Origin: an uncultured Lachnospiraceae bacterium
GTDB taxonomy: Bacteria > Bacillota > Clostridia > Lachnospirales > Lachnospiraceae
Reading direction: 5' to 3'
DNA length: 64,000 nucleotides
Assembly: GCA_910579805.1 (NCBI GenBank)
Contig: CAJTWM010000002.1
Location: forward strand, 124,001 to 188,000
The position numbers were made by a program, and so were the translations under genes. The notes below the pieces were generated by a model. It ran no database searches, was not told the origin of the DNA, and was given only the letters and a program-made list of their open reading frames with translations. The stretch's first letter is position 1, and the number at the start of each line of letters is the position of its first letter. Below, piece after piece: positions 52,043 through 61,764 of the stretch.

Positions 52043-53452
52043 ATGGCACAGCTTTGGGGCGGAAGGTTTACAAAAGAAACGGATCAGTTAGTTTATAACT
52101 TCAACGCGTCCATTTCGTTTGATAAAAAATTATATAGACAGGATATAGAAGGCAGCATAGCCCATGTGGTCATGCTGGCCAAGCAGGGGATTCTTACGAC
52201 AGAGGAAAAAGACGCCGTTATCAAAGGGCTTACCTCTATCAGGGAAGAATTAGAAGACGGAACGCTTGAAATCACGGAAGAGTACGAGGATATTCATAGT
52301 TTTGTCGAAGCAAAGCTGATCGAACGCGTAGGGGAAGCGGGAAAGAAACTGCATACCGGAAGGAGCAGGAACGATCAGGTTGCGCTGGATATGAGGCTCT
52401 ATACAAGAGCAGAGATCTTAGAGATCGATCTTTTGTTAAAAGATCTGTTAAAAGAGCTGCTTTCCCTTATGGAGAACAATCTGGAAACTTATATGCCGGG
52501 CTTTACTCATTTGCAGAAGGCGCAGCCTGTCACGCTTGCGCATCATTTGGGCGCATATTTTGAAATGTTCAAGAGGGACAGGGAACGTCTGAAAGACATT
52601 TACTCCCGTATGAATTACTGTCCGCTGGGGGCAGGGGCGCTGGCGGGAACCACTTATCCGCTTGACCGGAATTATACCGCTTCGCTGCTTGGGTTTGAAG
52701 GTCCTACTTTAAACAGTATGGATTCGGTTTCAGACAGGGATTATCTGATTGAATTTTTAGCGGCGATGTCTACGATCATGATGCACTTAAGCCGTTTCTG
52801 TGAAGAGATCATTTTATGGAATTCCAATGAGTATCGTTTTATAGAACTGGACGATACCTATTCAACGGGAAGCAGTATCATGCCACAGAAAAAGAATCCG
52901 GACATTGCAGAACTTGTCAGGGGAAAAACGGGCAGGGTATACGGCACCCTTGTTTCCTTACTTACAACCATGAAAGGGATTCCCCTTGCCTATAACAAAG
53001 ATATGCAGGAAGACAAGGAACTTACCTTTGACGCTATCGATACGGTGAAAGGATGTCTGGCATTATTTACAGGAATGCTGAAGACGACTAAATTCAATAA
53101 AGAGATTATGGCAAAAAGCGCTATGAACGGATTTACCAATGCTACGGACGCAGCGGACTATCTTGTCGGTAAAGGGGTACCGTTCAGGGACGCCCACGGT
53201 ATTATCGGAAAGTTAGTGCTTTATTGTATTGAGAAACAGACGGGCATAGAAAATTTGACGCTGGAAGAACTAAAAGCCGTCAGTCCTGTGTTTGAAGCGG
53301 ACGTATACGAAGCGGTAAGTTTAAAGACCTGTGTGGAAAAGCGGCTGACGCTCGGCGCGCCGGGATCTGAGGCTATGAAGGAGGTCATCGGCCTCGGGAA
53401 AAAATATTTGGAGAGCGAATGGGCAAAGACATCCGACAGCATATGTTTTTAA
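52043..53452 (+). CDS. argH: Argininosuccinate lyase
   Basis: The 469-residue enzyme splits argininosuccinate to arginine and fumarate, the last step of arginine synthesis. It opens with AQLWGGRFTKETDQLVYNFN, has LHTGRSRNDQVALDMRLY and the fumarase/ASL signature SSIMPQKKNPDIAEL with the catalytic serine loop. The ATG at 52043 has GGAGG upstream; the frame reaches back to 51989 through the promoter. No argG is adjacent. It is followed 22 bases later by asd. Confidence 0.96.
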   Translation: MAQLWGGRFTKETDQLVYNFNASISFDKKLYRQDIEGSIAHVVMLAKQGILTTEEKDAVIKGLTSIREELEDGTLEITEEYEDIHSFVEAKLIERVGEAGKKLHTGRSRNDQVALDMRLYTRAEILEIDLLLKDLLKELLSLMENNLETYMPGFTHLQKAQPVTLAHHLGAYFEMFKRDRERLKDIYSRMNYCPLGAGALAGTTYPLDRNYTASLLGFEGPTLNSMDSVSDRDYLIEFLAAMSTIMMHLSRFCEEIILWNSNEYRFIELDDTYSTGSSIMPQKKNPDIAELVRGKTGRVYGTLVSLLTTMKGIPLAYNKDMQEDKELTFDAIDTVKGCLALFTGMLKTTKFNKEIMAKSAMNGFTNATDAADYLVGKGVPFRDAHGIIGKLVLYCIEKQTGIENLTLEELKAVSPVFEADVYEAVSLKTCVEKRLTLGAPGSEAMKEVIGLGKKYLESEWAKTSDSICF

Positions 53453-53474
53453 GAGGGAAAGGAGTATAGATAAC

Positions 53475-54560
53475 ATGAGTGAAAAATTAAAGGTTGGTAT
53501 TCTTGGCGGTACGGGTATGGTAGGACAGAGATTTATTTCTCTTTTGGAGGATCATCCGTGGTTCGAAGTGACGACGATCGCAGCAAGCGAGAGATCCGCG
53601 GGAAAGACGTATGAAGAAGCGGTAGGCGGCAGATGGAAAATGACGACGCCGATGCCGGAGGCGGTAAAGGGATTGACGGTCATGAATGTGAACGAAGTGG
53701 AGGCAGTCGCATCCCAAGTCGATTTTGTATTCAGCGCGGTGGACATGACCAAAGAGGAGATCAAAAAAATCGAAGAGGATTACGCTAAGGCGGAGATTCC
53801 CGTTGTTTCCAATAACAGTGCGCACAGATGGACCCCGGACGTACCTATGGTAGTACCGGAGATCAACCCGGAACATATGAAAGTCATTGATTTCCAAAAA
53901 AAGAGACTCGGGACACAGAGAGGTTTTGTGGCGGTAAAGCCCAATTGCTCCATTCAAAGTTATGCCCCCGTCCTTACGGCTTGGAAAGAGTTTGAGCCTG
54001 TAGAGGTGGTAGCCACTACTTATCAGGCAATATCCGGCGCAGGAAAGACGTTTAAAGACTGGCCGGAAATGGAAGGGAATATCATTCCTTTTATTGGAGG
54101 AGAAGAAGAAAAGAGCGAAAAAGAACCGCTGCGTATCTGGGGAGAGATCGAAGACGGCGTAATCGTACCTGCAGCGTCCCCTGTGATCACCTGCCAGTGT
54201 ATCAGAGTCCCGGTGCTGAACGGACACACGGCGGCGGTATTCGTTAAATTTGCAAAGAAGCCGACGAAAGAGCAGTTGATTGAAAAGCTCCGCAGTTTTA
54301 AGGGCGTTCCGCAGGAATTAAATCTTCCCAGCGCGCCGAAGCAGTTCATTCAATATTTGGAAGAGGATAACCGTCCTCAGGTTACGTTGGATGTGGACTA
54401 TGAAAAAGGAATGGGGATCAGCGTAGGCCGTTTGAGGGAAGATACGGTCTATGATTTTAAATTTGTAGGTCTTTCTCATAACACAGTGCGCGGCGCAGCG
54501 GGCGGCGCAGTACTTTGTGCGGAGCTTTTAAAAGCGCAGGGATATATCGCGAAGAAGTAA
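53475..54560 (+). CDS. asd: Aspartate-semialdehyde dehydrogenase, archaeal/fungal-like type
   Basis: The 361-residue enzyme reduces aspartyl phosphate to aspartate semialdehyde, leading to lysine, threonine and methionine. The NADP motif is GILGGTGMVGQRF; the active-site Cys is in VKPNCSIQSYAPVL and the His in RVPVLNGHTAAVFVKF. The length and the VVSNNSAHRW and TTYQAISGAGKTF blocks match the branch found in archaea, fungi and many Clostridia rather than the E. coli type. GAAAGGAG precedes the ATG. It is cotranscribed with argH. Confidence 0.95.
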   Translation: MSEKLKVGILGGTGMVGQRFISLLEDHPWFEVTTIAASERSAGKTYEEAVGGRWKMTTPMPEAVKGLTVMNVNEVEAVASQVDFVFSAVDMTKEEIKKIEEDYAKAEIPVVSNNSAHRWTPDVPMVVPEINPEHMKVIDFQKKRLGTQRGFVAVKPNCSIQSYAPVLTAWKEFEPVEVVATTYQAISGAGKTFKDWPEMEGNIIPFIGGEEEKSEKEPLRIWGEIEDGVIVPAASPVITCQCIRVPVLNGHTAAVFVKFAKKPTKEQLIEKLRSFKGVPQELNLPSAPKQFIQYLEEDNRPQVTLDVDYEKGMGISVGRLREDTVYDFKFVGLSHNTVRGAAGGAVLCAELLKAQGYIAKK

Positions 54561-54616
54561 GGGGAGAAAGGTAAGCAGTGTCACAAGCAGGTTTGTGATA
54601 TGCACGGGAGGTCAGT

Positions 54617-56338
54617 ATGGACGAAATGCGCTATCAATTGGATCTTTTGACGGCAATCAATCAAAGGCTGGGCGATCAGGAGAAGATGTACCGCCTTGTC
54701 TGCGAGTCGTCCGTTAATGCTTATCTTTATTATTCTTTTGAAAATAACATATGCAAATGTATGGGAAATTGGAATGAATATTTCAATTTTGAGATCAGAC
54801 AGTTAGCAGATGTGGCAAAGCTTTTGGATATCGTGGACGAAAAAGACGTCCATGCGCTCAGAAACAGCCTGTTTTTAGAAAAACGGGGGCTGAAGCAGGA
54901 AACCGTGGAATGCCATATCACGGAAAAGGATGTCTGGTATCAGTTCGACGTAAACGTTATTTATAAAGAAGACGGCACGCCTATGGATAAAGTCATTACC
55001 ATCAGTGATGTGTCCGGATACAAAAGACAAACGGAAGAACTTGCAAAAATGGCCTATTACGATATGGCTACCGGATTATATAACCGGAATTATTTTGTTA
55101 TGATGTTGGGAGAATTCCTCCGCAGGGCGGAAGAAGAAAATGTGACGGTAAGCGTGATCTTTATCGATATAGACGATTTTAAAAGGATCAACGACGGTAT
55201 GGGCATCGTAGTGGGGGAAGGGCTTTTACAAAGCTTCGCTTTCTTTTTAAAGGACTTTGAAGACGAGCATGTGATCGTGTCCCATTTTGCCAGCGATCTG
55301 TTCTGTATCGCCGTATATGATCCCTGCGGGGCAAGGAGTGCGGACCATATATGCAACGCCATTAAAGAAAAGGTTTTACAGGGAATCATTTCTCCCGACG
55401 GGCAAAAGCTTTTGGTCACAGCGTGCATCGGCGTTGCGGAATACCCAGAGGCGTCCACGAATGCGTTGGGGCTTATCAACTGTGCCGAGATCGTTATGTT
55501 CAAGGCAAAGGCGTCGGGGAAAAATGTAGTCAAATATTTTGATACGCCGATCGTCAATGAATTTTTACAGAATGTGAAAATTGAAAATAAACTGAAGCAT
55601 GCGGTTTTTCAAAAAGAGTTCGTGATGTATTTCCAGCCCCAGTTTTTTGTAGACAGTAAGAAACTGCGCGGTGCGGAAGCATTGATACGTTGGTATGATA
55701 AAGAAGAAAAATTTATCAGTCCGGGCGTTTTTATCCCGATCGCGGAAAAGAACGGAATGATCGTGCCTATCGGACAGTGGGTAATAGAGGAAAGCATCCG
55801 GAATTTTGCGGAGTGGAAAAAACGGTTCGACTGCCATATCATCCTTTCTATCAATATTTCGGCAATCCAGTACAAACAGCCGGATTTCGTCAATGAGCTG
55901 ATAAAGATCATGCAAAAATATGACGTTCCCGCGGAAGAACTGGAGCTGGAGGTTACCGAGAGTATTTTGATCGAAGATTTTGAAGAGGTTGTCAAAAAGT
56001 TGAATATGCTTAGGGACTACGGGATCAAGATTTCGCTGGATGATTTTGGGACAGGATATTCTTCGCTGTCATATCTGAAAGAAATGCCGATCGATACGTT
56101 GAAAGTGGACAAATCTTTTGTGGATACGATCATAACGGACCATTCCACAAAGATCATAACTGGATCGATCATTCAGATGGTAAAGGAATTAGGATATGAG
56201 ACGATTGCAGAAGGAGTAGAGGATAAGGGGCAATATGAATACTTAAAAGAGATCGGCTGCGATATCATACAAGGTTATTTCTTGGGAAAACCGATGCCCT
56301 CTGAAAAAATTGCGCAGTTGTTGTGCGAAGAGTTATAG
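54617..56338 (+). CDS. Cyclic-di-GMP phosphodiesterase with degenerate GGDEF domain
   Basis: The 573-residue cytoplasmic protein has a PAS-like N-terminus (about 20-135), a GGDEF-fold domain (about 140-308) and an EAL domain (about 325-570). In the GGDEF domain the motif is replaced by ASDLF (225-229), so cyclase activity is unlikely. The EAL domain keeps EAL (354-356), NIS, EVTES, DDFGTGYSSLSYLK, DKSF and EGVED, so it should hydrolyse cyclic-di-GMP, with the GGDEF remnant perhaps binding GTP. GGAGG lies upstream. The next gene, topB, begins 7 bases after its stop. Confidence 0.9.
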   Translation: MDEMRYQLDLLTAINQRLGDQEKMYRLVCESSVNAYLYYSFENNICKCMGNWNEYFNFEIRQLADVAKLLDIVDEKDVHALRNSLFLEKRGLKQETVECHITEKDVWYQFDVNVIYKEDGTPMDKVITISDVSGYKRQTEELAKMAYYDMATGLYNRNYFVMMLGEFLRRAEEENVTVSVIFIDIDDFKRINDGMGIVVGEGLLQSFAFFLKDFEDEHVIVSHFASDLFCIAVYDPCGARSADHICNAIKEKVLQGIISPDGQKLLVTACIGVAEYPEASTNALGLINCAEIVMFKAKASGKNVVKYFDTPIVNEFLQNVKIENKLKHAVFQKEFVMYFQPQFFVDSKKLRGAEALIRWYDKEEKFISPGVFIPIAEKNGMIVPIGQWVIEESIRNFAEWKKRFDCHIILSINISAIQYKQPDFVNELIKIMQKYDVPAEELELEVTESILIEDFEEVVKKLNMLRDYGIKISLDDFGTGYSSLSYLKEMPIDTLKVDKSFVDTIITDHSTKIITGSIIQMVKELGYETIAEGVEDKGQYEYLKEIGCDIIQGYFLGKPMPSEKIAQLLCEEL

Positions 56339-56345
56339 GAAGATT

Positions 56346-58397
56346 ATGGGAAAAGATTTATTTATTGCGGAAAAACCGAGCGTTGCAAGGGAATTTGCAA
56401 AAGCCCTGAAATATAATATGAGTAACAGGGACGGCTTTATGGAATCTCCTGAAGCGATCGTAACATGGTGCGTGGGGCATCTTGTTACGATGAGCTATCC
56501 GGAGAGCTATGATGAAAGCCTGCGCAAGTGGACTTTTGACAGCCTTCCTTTTATACCAAAAGAGTTCAAGTATGAAGTAATAGAAAATGTCAGAAAGCAG
56601 TATAGTATTGTAAGCGGATTGCTGACAAGAGAAGATGTGGACACGATTTATGTCTGCACCGACTCGGGAAGGGAAGGGGAATATATTTACCGCTTGGTGG
56701 AAAATCAGGCGAAAGTTTCAGGAAAAACAAGAAAAAGAGTATGGATTGATTCTCAGACAGAGGAAGAGATTCTTCGAGGCATAAAAGAGGCAAAAGATTT
56801 ATCGGAATATGATAATTTATGCGCTGCAGCATATTTAAGGGCCAAAGAAGACTATCTGATGGGAATCAATTTTTCGCGTGCGCTCACGTTAAAATACGGC
56901 GGGTCCATCAAGGCTTATTTAAAAAGGGACCGGGCCGTTATTTCGGTGGGAAGGGTCATGACCTGCGTACTCGGTATGATCGTCAACCGGGAACGGGAGA
57001 TCCGGAACTTTGTCAAAACGCCTTTTTACAGAGTGCTTGCCTCATTTTCCTTTGCAGACAGGGAATTTGAAGGGGAATGGCGGAGTGTGGAAGGGTCGAA
57101 GTATTTCCAGTCCCCGCTGCTATATAAAGAGAATGGATTTAAAGAGGAAAAACATGCCAGAGAACTGATTTCTTTTTTGGAAGAACCGCCGGAAGAAAAT
57201 CCGGTCGTCGTTTCTATAGAAAAAAAGAAGGAAACTAAGAATCCGCCGCTTTTATACAATCTTGCAGAACTGCAAAATGATTGTTCCAAACTTTTTAAGA
57301 TCAGTCCGGACGAAACGCTGCGCATCGTGCAGGAACTATATGAAAAGAAAATGGTGACTTATCCCAGAACGGACGCAAGGGTTCTTTCCACTGCGGTTTC
57401 CAAAGAAATTTACAAAAATATAAAGGGATTGACAGGGTATATCCATACGGCGGATATTGCCGGACATATCCTGCAGGAAGAGAAGTATAAGAAAATTGCT
57501 AAAACAAGATATGTAAACGATAAGCAGATCACGGACCATTATGCGATCATACCCACAGGACAAGGGCTTAGCGGCTTGAACGGTTTAAATCCTACCGCGG
57601 CAAAGGTGTATGAAGTGATCGCCAGAAGATTTCTAAGTATTTTTTATCCTCCCGCAGTTTATCAGAAAATAGCGCTCACTACCAGAAAGAGGGGAGAGAA
57701 CTTTTTTTCGAATTTCAAAGTGCTTGCAGAAGAGGGCTATCTAAAGGTAATGGAATATTCTTTTAAAAAGAAGGAAAAAGAAGGGGGCGGACGGGAAAAG
57801 CCCGAAACGGACAAGGAAGAAAACGAAAAAAGCGAAAACGGGCAGGAGGAAATGAAATGCGACGCCGCATTTATGGAACTTTTGCGTTCTTTGAAGACGG
57901 GGATGGAGATTCCTTTAAAAGGCCTGTCCGTAAAAGAAGGGGAGACATCGCCGCCCAAACGTTATAATTCCGGATCGATCATTCTGACGATGGAAAATGC
58001 GGGCCAGTTTATCGAAGACGAGGAACTGCGCGCCCAGATCAAGGGGAGCGGAATCGGGACTTCCGCGACCAGAGCGGAAATTTTGAAAAAGCTGGTAAAT
58101 ATAGAGTATTTAAGCCTAAATAAAAAAACACAGGTTCTGACGCCGACTCTGATGGGAGAGATGGTCTTCGACGTGGTGGAAAATTCGATAAAGCCGCTGC
58201 TGGATCCGGCCCTTACCGCAAGCTGGGAAAAAGGGCTTACTCTTGTGGCGCAGGGCGAGATCACCTCGGAAGAATATATGGGAAAGCTGGATTCTTTTGT
58301 AAGCAGACGGACAAATATTGTGAAACAATTGAATAATCAGACCGCACTTTACAAGCAATACGACCGGGCCGCATTAAATTATAAGAACAATAAGTAG
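56346..58397 (+). CDS. topB: DNA topoisomerase III
   Basis: The 683-residue type IA topoisomerase has a Toprim domain opening FIAEKPSVAREFAKAL with TDSGREGE metal residues, and the active-site Tyr339 in VTYPRTDARVL. The C-terminal part includes IGTSATRAEIL and ends without zinc fingers. An insertion near 480-510 is very rich in Lys and Glu (KKEKEGGGREKPETDKEEN), a flexible linker within the domain. The ATG at 56346 follows AGGAAG. Conjugative elements often carry topB, but no other element genes are nearby, so this looks chromosomal. Confidence 0.93.
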   Translation: MGKDLFIAEKPSVAREFAKALKYNMSNRDGFMESPEAIVTWCVGHLVTMSYPESYDESLRKWTFDSLPFIPKEFKYEVIENVRKQYSIVSGLLTREDVDTIYVCTDSGREGEYIYRLVENQAKVSGKTRKRVWIDSQTEEEILRGIKEAKDLSEYDNLCAAAYLRAKEDYLMGINFSRALTLKYGGSIKAYLKRDRAVISVGRVMTCVLGMIVNREREIRNFVKTPFYRVLASFSFADREFEGEWRSVEGSKYFQSPLLYKENGFKEEKHARELISFLEEPPEENPVVVSIEKKKETKNPPLLYNLAELQNDCSKLFKISPDETLRIVQELYEKKMVTYPRTDARVLSTAVSKEIYKNIKGLTGYIHTADIAGHILQEEKYKKIAKTRYVNDKQITDHYAIIPTGQGLSGLNGLNPTAAKVYEVIARRFLSIFYPPAVYQKIALTTRKRGENFFSNFKVLAEEGYLKVMEYSFKKKEKEGGGREKPETDKEENEKSENGQEEMKCDAAFMELLRSLKTGMEIPLKGLSVKEGETSPPKRYNSGSIILTMENAGQFIEDEELRAQIKGSGIGTSATRAEILKKLVNIEYLSLNKKTQVLTPTLMGEMVFDVVENSIKPLLDPALTASWEKGLTLVAQGEITSEEYMGKLDSFVSRRTNIVKQLNNQTALYKQYDRAALNYKNNK

Positions 58398-58404
58398 ATT
58401 CATA

Positions 58405-58434
58405 TTGCGAGTTGTAAAAAAAATATGGTATACT
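58405..58434 (+). promoter_or_regulatory. Promoter of the beta-helix protein gene
   Basis: TTGCGA (58405-58410) and TATACT (58429-58434) lie 18 bases apart, upstream of the GTG start at 58489. Confidence 0.5.
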
Positions 58435-58488
58435 TATACATAGTATTAGATTATTTGTGCTTTGGGCAGGATGGGAGATTATAAATAA

Positions 58489-59154
58489 GTGGAAGAGTTA
58501 AAAATAAGCAGTTTATATGATTTAGAGGAGACGATTGCGAAAGAGCTGTTTTCACGGGCAGAGTACCCTTGGGAACTTCTTTCCGGGATAGGCGCTTTTA
58601 TCGTGGAATTGGGAGAGTCTCTTCCAACGGACAGATATGAAGAACGGGGAGAGCATATCTGGATCGCCAAGAATGCAAAAGTTTATCCGACGGCATACAT
58701 CAACGGTCCCTGTATCATCGACGAGGAGGCGGAGATCAGGCACTGTGCTTTTATACGGGGGAACGCCATCGTGGGCAAAGGGGCGGTGGTCGGAAATTCT
58801 ACCGAATTGAAAAACGTGGTTCTTTTTAATAAAGTGCAGGTTCCCCATTACAATTATGTAGGGGACAGCATATTGGGATACAAAGCGCATATGGGCGCAG
58901 GTTCCATTACCTCTAATGTAAAAAGCGACAAGACGCTTGTAACAGTGCGCTACGGCGGTGAGAAAGTGAAGACCGGTTTAAAGAAATTCGGCGCCATGCT
59001 GGGCGATCAGGTTGAGGTGGGGTGTAACAGCGTGTTAAATCCCGGAACGGTGGTTGGAAAAGAGGCAACTATTTATCCGACTTCCAGCGTACGCGGATTT
59101 GTCCCGGAAAAGAGTATTTTTAAAAGCAGGGACAATGTTGTTAAAAGATCATAG
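58489..59154 (+). CDS. Left-handed beta-helix acyltransferase/nucleotidyltransferase-like protein
   Basis: The 221-residue protein has an N-terminal helical part (about 1-55) and a hexapeptide-repeat beta-helix (about 60-205): AYINGPCIIDEEAEI, AFIRGNAIVGKGAVVGNSTE, LGYKAHMGAGSITSNV, and GDQVEVGCNSVLNPGTVVG. It resembles the C-terminal acetyltransferase half of GlmU-type proteins without the pyrophosphorylase half. Probably an acyl- or UDP-sugar-related transferase, substrate unknown. The GTG start has only a distant GGGAG. Confidence 0.75.
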   Translation: MEELKISSLYDLEETIAKELFSRAEYPWELLSGIGAFIVELGESLPTDRYEERGEHIWIAKNAKVYPTAYINGPCIIDEEAEIRHCAFIRGNAIVGKGAVVGNSTELKNVVLFNKVQVPHYNYVGDSILGYKAHMGAGSITSNVKSDKTLVTVRYGGEKVKTGLKKFGAMLGDQVEVGCNSVLNPGTVVGKEATIYPTSSVRGFVPEKSIFKSRDNVVKRS

Positions 59155-59216
59155 TTTGAGGGCATGTTCCACAGCGGATAAAACATGGTCTGTTTATAAA
59201 CGGAGAGGGAATTCTT

Positions 59217-61418
59217 ATGGCAATGGAGTTAAATTTTGAATCAATCGTATCCATGGTAGAAAATATGATTACCGGAATCTGTATCTTTGAGTTGAAGAAC
59301 GGAAAGATCACGCCGGTATATTTGAATGAAGGGTTAAGCAGGATGCTTGGGTATTCCATGACCGAAACGCAAAAAGCGTTTAAAAATGTCAGAAACAGTA
59401 TCATACCCGAAGATCTTCCGATACTTGAGCAGGCGATCATTGATGTACTGAAAGATGACGGGGCCGTAGACTTTGAACTCCGTACCGTTACATTGAGCGG
59501 CGGCATGCGCTGGCTGCAGGTACGGGCTAACCTGTACTCAAGGGAAAAAGATGTTTATACGGTCTGCGCCGTTTTGGTGGATGCAACGGAAAGAAAAAAT
59601 GTTGAAGAAGAAATGCGGCAGCAAGCCGAGAAATTACATATCGTGGCGGCAGCCGAGGGAGAAATGATCTTTGATTATAATGCCAAAACGGACGTTATGA
59701 CGATCCGTCATACGGAAGATATCTTTAACAGGAACGAGATCATCTTAAATAATTATTTCGGGAAATATGAAATGGGCTTTATTCATGATGACGATGCAGA
59801 GTATTTTTTTGCTGTGTTCAGAAGCGCGTTGAAATCCCCTAAGCACGATACGATGGAGCTAAGGAGCAGGCGTTACGAAGGAGAGTATCAGTGGTATCAG
59901 TGCAGCGTTACCAGTATGGCCGGCGTTGAAGGATATGTGACAAGGGTGATCGGCAGGCTTGTAAATATCAACGAACGAAAACTGAAGGAAATGGATCTTA
60001 AGGTAAGGGCGGAAAAAGACGCTCTCACGGGAATGTATAATCAGGGCGCTACCGAACAGCTTATCAAAAAATATCTGGACGAAAGCGTTGAGGAACTGCA
60101 GTCGGATATCAACGGCCTTCATGCTTTTATCATGATCGATCTGGATAATTTCAAGGAAGTAAACGATATATTAGGCCATGCGCAGGGAGATAAAGTGCTG
60201 AGCGAAACTGCCATGACGATCTTGACGAATTTTAAAGGCAGCGACATTCCGGGACGTGTCGGCGGGGACGAGTTTGCCGTATTTGTTCGGGATATTGAAT
60301 CCATATCGCAGGCGGATATGCTGGCGGCCAAACTTTGTGAAGAATTAAGAAAGAGCGTGCCTTCCGCCTATGGGGAGATTATTATCTCCGCCAGTATCGG
60401 AATTTCTATTTTCCCGTATCATGGAACGACTTACGAGGAACTTTTTGCCAAGGCTGACAAAGCGCTGTATACGGCGAAAGCCAACGGAAAAGACGGCTAT
60501 CGTATTTTTGACGCCGCGGCAACCATTGCTTATCATTCTAACAGACGTAATAACCAGTTGTCTTTGAACTATGTGGAAACACCTGCCAAGAAACTGGAAG
60601 ATCTTGTGTCGGAAGTATTATTTGATGACAAAATAAAGGAATCTTCTTTGGCTTCCGTATTGGAATTGATCTCTTCGGAATATGGTATGCAGAGAGCTTT
60701 CATCTGCGATTCGGACAACGACAGGACGATTCGTTTTATTGCGGAAGGATATGAGATTGGAAGCGACGAGAACAGGATGTGGCGTGAGGAATTCTGCGAG
60801 AGCTTAAGCAGGTCGCATAAGAGATTTTGTATCATACATCAATATGACGATCTGGAAGATGAAGAGAGAAGCTTTATGGTGGAGGAAGGGATCCGGAGCC
60901 TTATGTATTATCCTATTTACCATGAGGGAGAATATAAAGGCGCTATTATTTTCCAAAATCATACGGAAGACGAGATCATCCTTACGGAAGAGCAGCAAAA
61001 CGAACTCAGATGTCTGTTAAGGATCATTAATGCCTATGTGCTTCAGGACGGATTTATCAGCCGGGTACCGAATGCAGTGGCGCAGATCCAGATGATGGAT
61101 AATATGGACAATTATGTTTATGTGGTAGATGCGGATACTTACCAGATCAACTTTGTAAACAGAAAAGTAGTGCTGGCAAGTAAATCCGTACAAATAGGGG
61201 AATACTGCTACAAGCTATTGAGCAATAGCAATGAGCCTTGTGAAAACTGTGTGATGAAGAATCTTGACAGGGCCAATCCCCATGCCAGAGAGAGTGAAGA
61301 GCGGTTTAACTATGCGCTGCGGACATGGACGAAAAACAGCGCATGCTGGTTAGAGTGCAATGAAGCTTCTGCGACCTGCATGATGAGCTGCGTAGATATT
61401 TCCGATTATTTGGCTTAG
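59217..61418 (+). CDS. Multidomain diguanylate cyclase (PAS-PAS-GGDEF-GAF-PAS)
   Basis: The 733-residue cytoplasmic protein has two PAS-like domains (about 5-125 and 140-255), a GGDEF domain with an intact GGDEF motif (349-353, GRVGGDEFAVF) and YTAKANGKDGYRIF, then a GAF-like domain (about 455-605), and last a PAS-like domain whose motif EYCYKLLSNSNEPCENC (near 662-678) has spaced cysteines that may bind a cofactor or disulfide. It should make cyclic-di-GMP in response to intracellular signals. Sensory domains after the GGDEF are unusual. The ATG follows GAGAGGG. The EAL protein at 54.6 kb is a plausible opponent. Confidence 0.9.
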   Translation: MAMELNFESIVSMVENMITGICIFELKNGKITPVYLNEGLSRMLGYSMTETQKAFKNVRNSIIPEDLPILEQAIIDVLKDDGAVDFELRTVTLSGGMRWLQVRANLYSREKDVYTVCAVLVDATERKNVEEEMRQQAEKLHIVAAAEGEMIFDYNAKTDVMTIRHTEDIFNRNEIILNNYFGKYEMGFIHDDDAEYFFAVFRSALKSPKHDTMELRSRRYEGEYQWYQCSVTSMAGVEGYVTRVIGRLVNINERKLKEMDLKVRAEKDALTGMYNQGATEQLIKKYLDESVEELQSDINGLHAFIMIDLDNFKEVNDILGHAQGDKVLSETAMTILTNFKGSDIPGRVGGDEFAVFVRDIESISQADMLAAKLCEELRKSVPSAYGEIIISASIGISIFPYHGTTYEELFAKADKALYTAKANGKDGYRIFDAAATIAYHSNRRNNQLSLNYVETPAKKLEDLVSEVLFDDKIKESSLASVLELISSEYGMQRAFICDSDNDRTIRFIAEGYEIGSDENRMWREEFCESLSRSHKRFCIIHQYDDLEDEERSFMVEEGIRSLMYYPIYHEGEYKGAIIFQNHTEDEIILTEEQQNELRCLLRIINAYVLQDGFISRVPNAVAQIQMMDNMDNYVYVVDADTYQINFVNRKVVLASKSVQIGEYCYKLLSNSNEPCENCVMKNLDRANPHARESEERFNYALRTWTKNSACWLECNEASATCMMSCVDISDYLA

Positions 61419-61520
61419 GAAGTGTGTAAAGAATTTCTAAGGCGGCAGCAAGGTAACCATGAGAGGATTCCTAAACGGCCTTAAGAGTAAAATAACGGCA
61501 TTTTTAAGGGAACGGACTTT

Positions 61521-61577
61521 CCGGTAGTTTTGATATAAATTTGACAGAAATTTATCAAAACTACTGGATTTTTTTTT
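61521..61577 (+). terminator. Strong terminator after the diguanylate cyclase gene
   Basis: A 20-22-base stem (61521-61542 with 61548-61567, one 2-base bulge) closes on GACAG and is followed by nine or more T. The remainder of 61419-61764 must hold the promoter of the scaffold gene, but I see no box pair convincing enough to name. Confidence 0.9.
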
Positions 61578-61764
61578 ATAAATATGCGAAAATAATAAAA
61601 GTGTATATGACAAAATTTCTCAAAGTTTTTATCGGTAAAGATCATGGCAGATTGGCCGTGTAAACGATTTCTATGGGAAAGATAGGGCGTGGAGCGGAAT
61701 CGTATAGGAGCTTTCAGAATTTTGCATGACAATATCATTCTACATATTTGAAAGGAGTTTTCAC

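Noticed and set aside
56346..58397. topB as a marker of a mobile element
   Set aside because: The gene sits among signalling genes with no relaxase, partitioning or transfer genes nearby.
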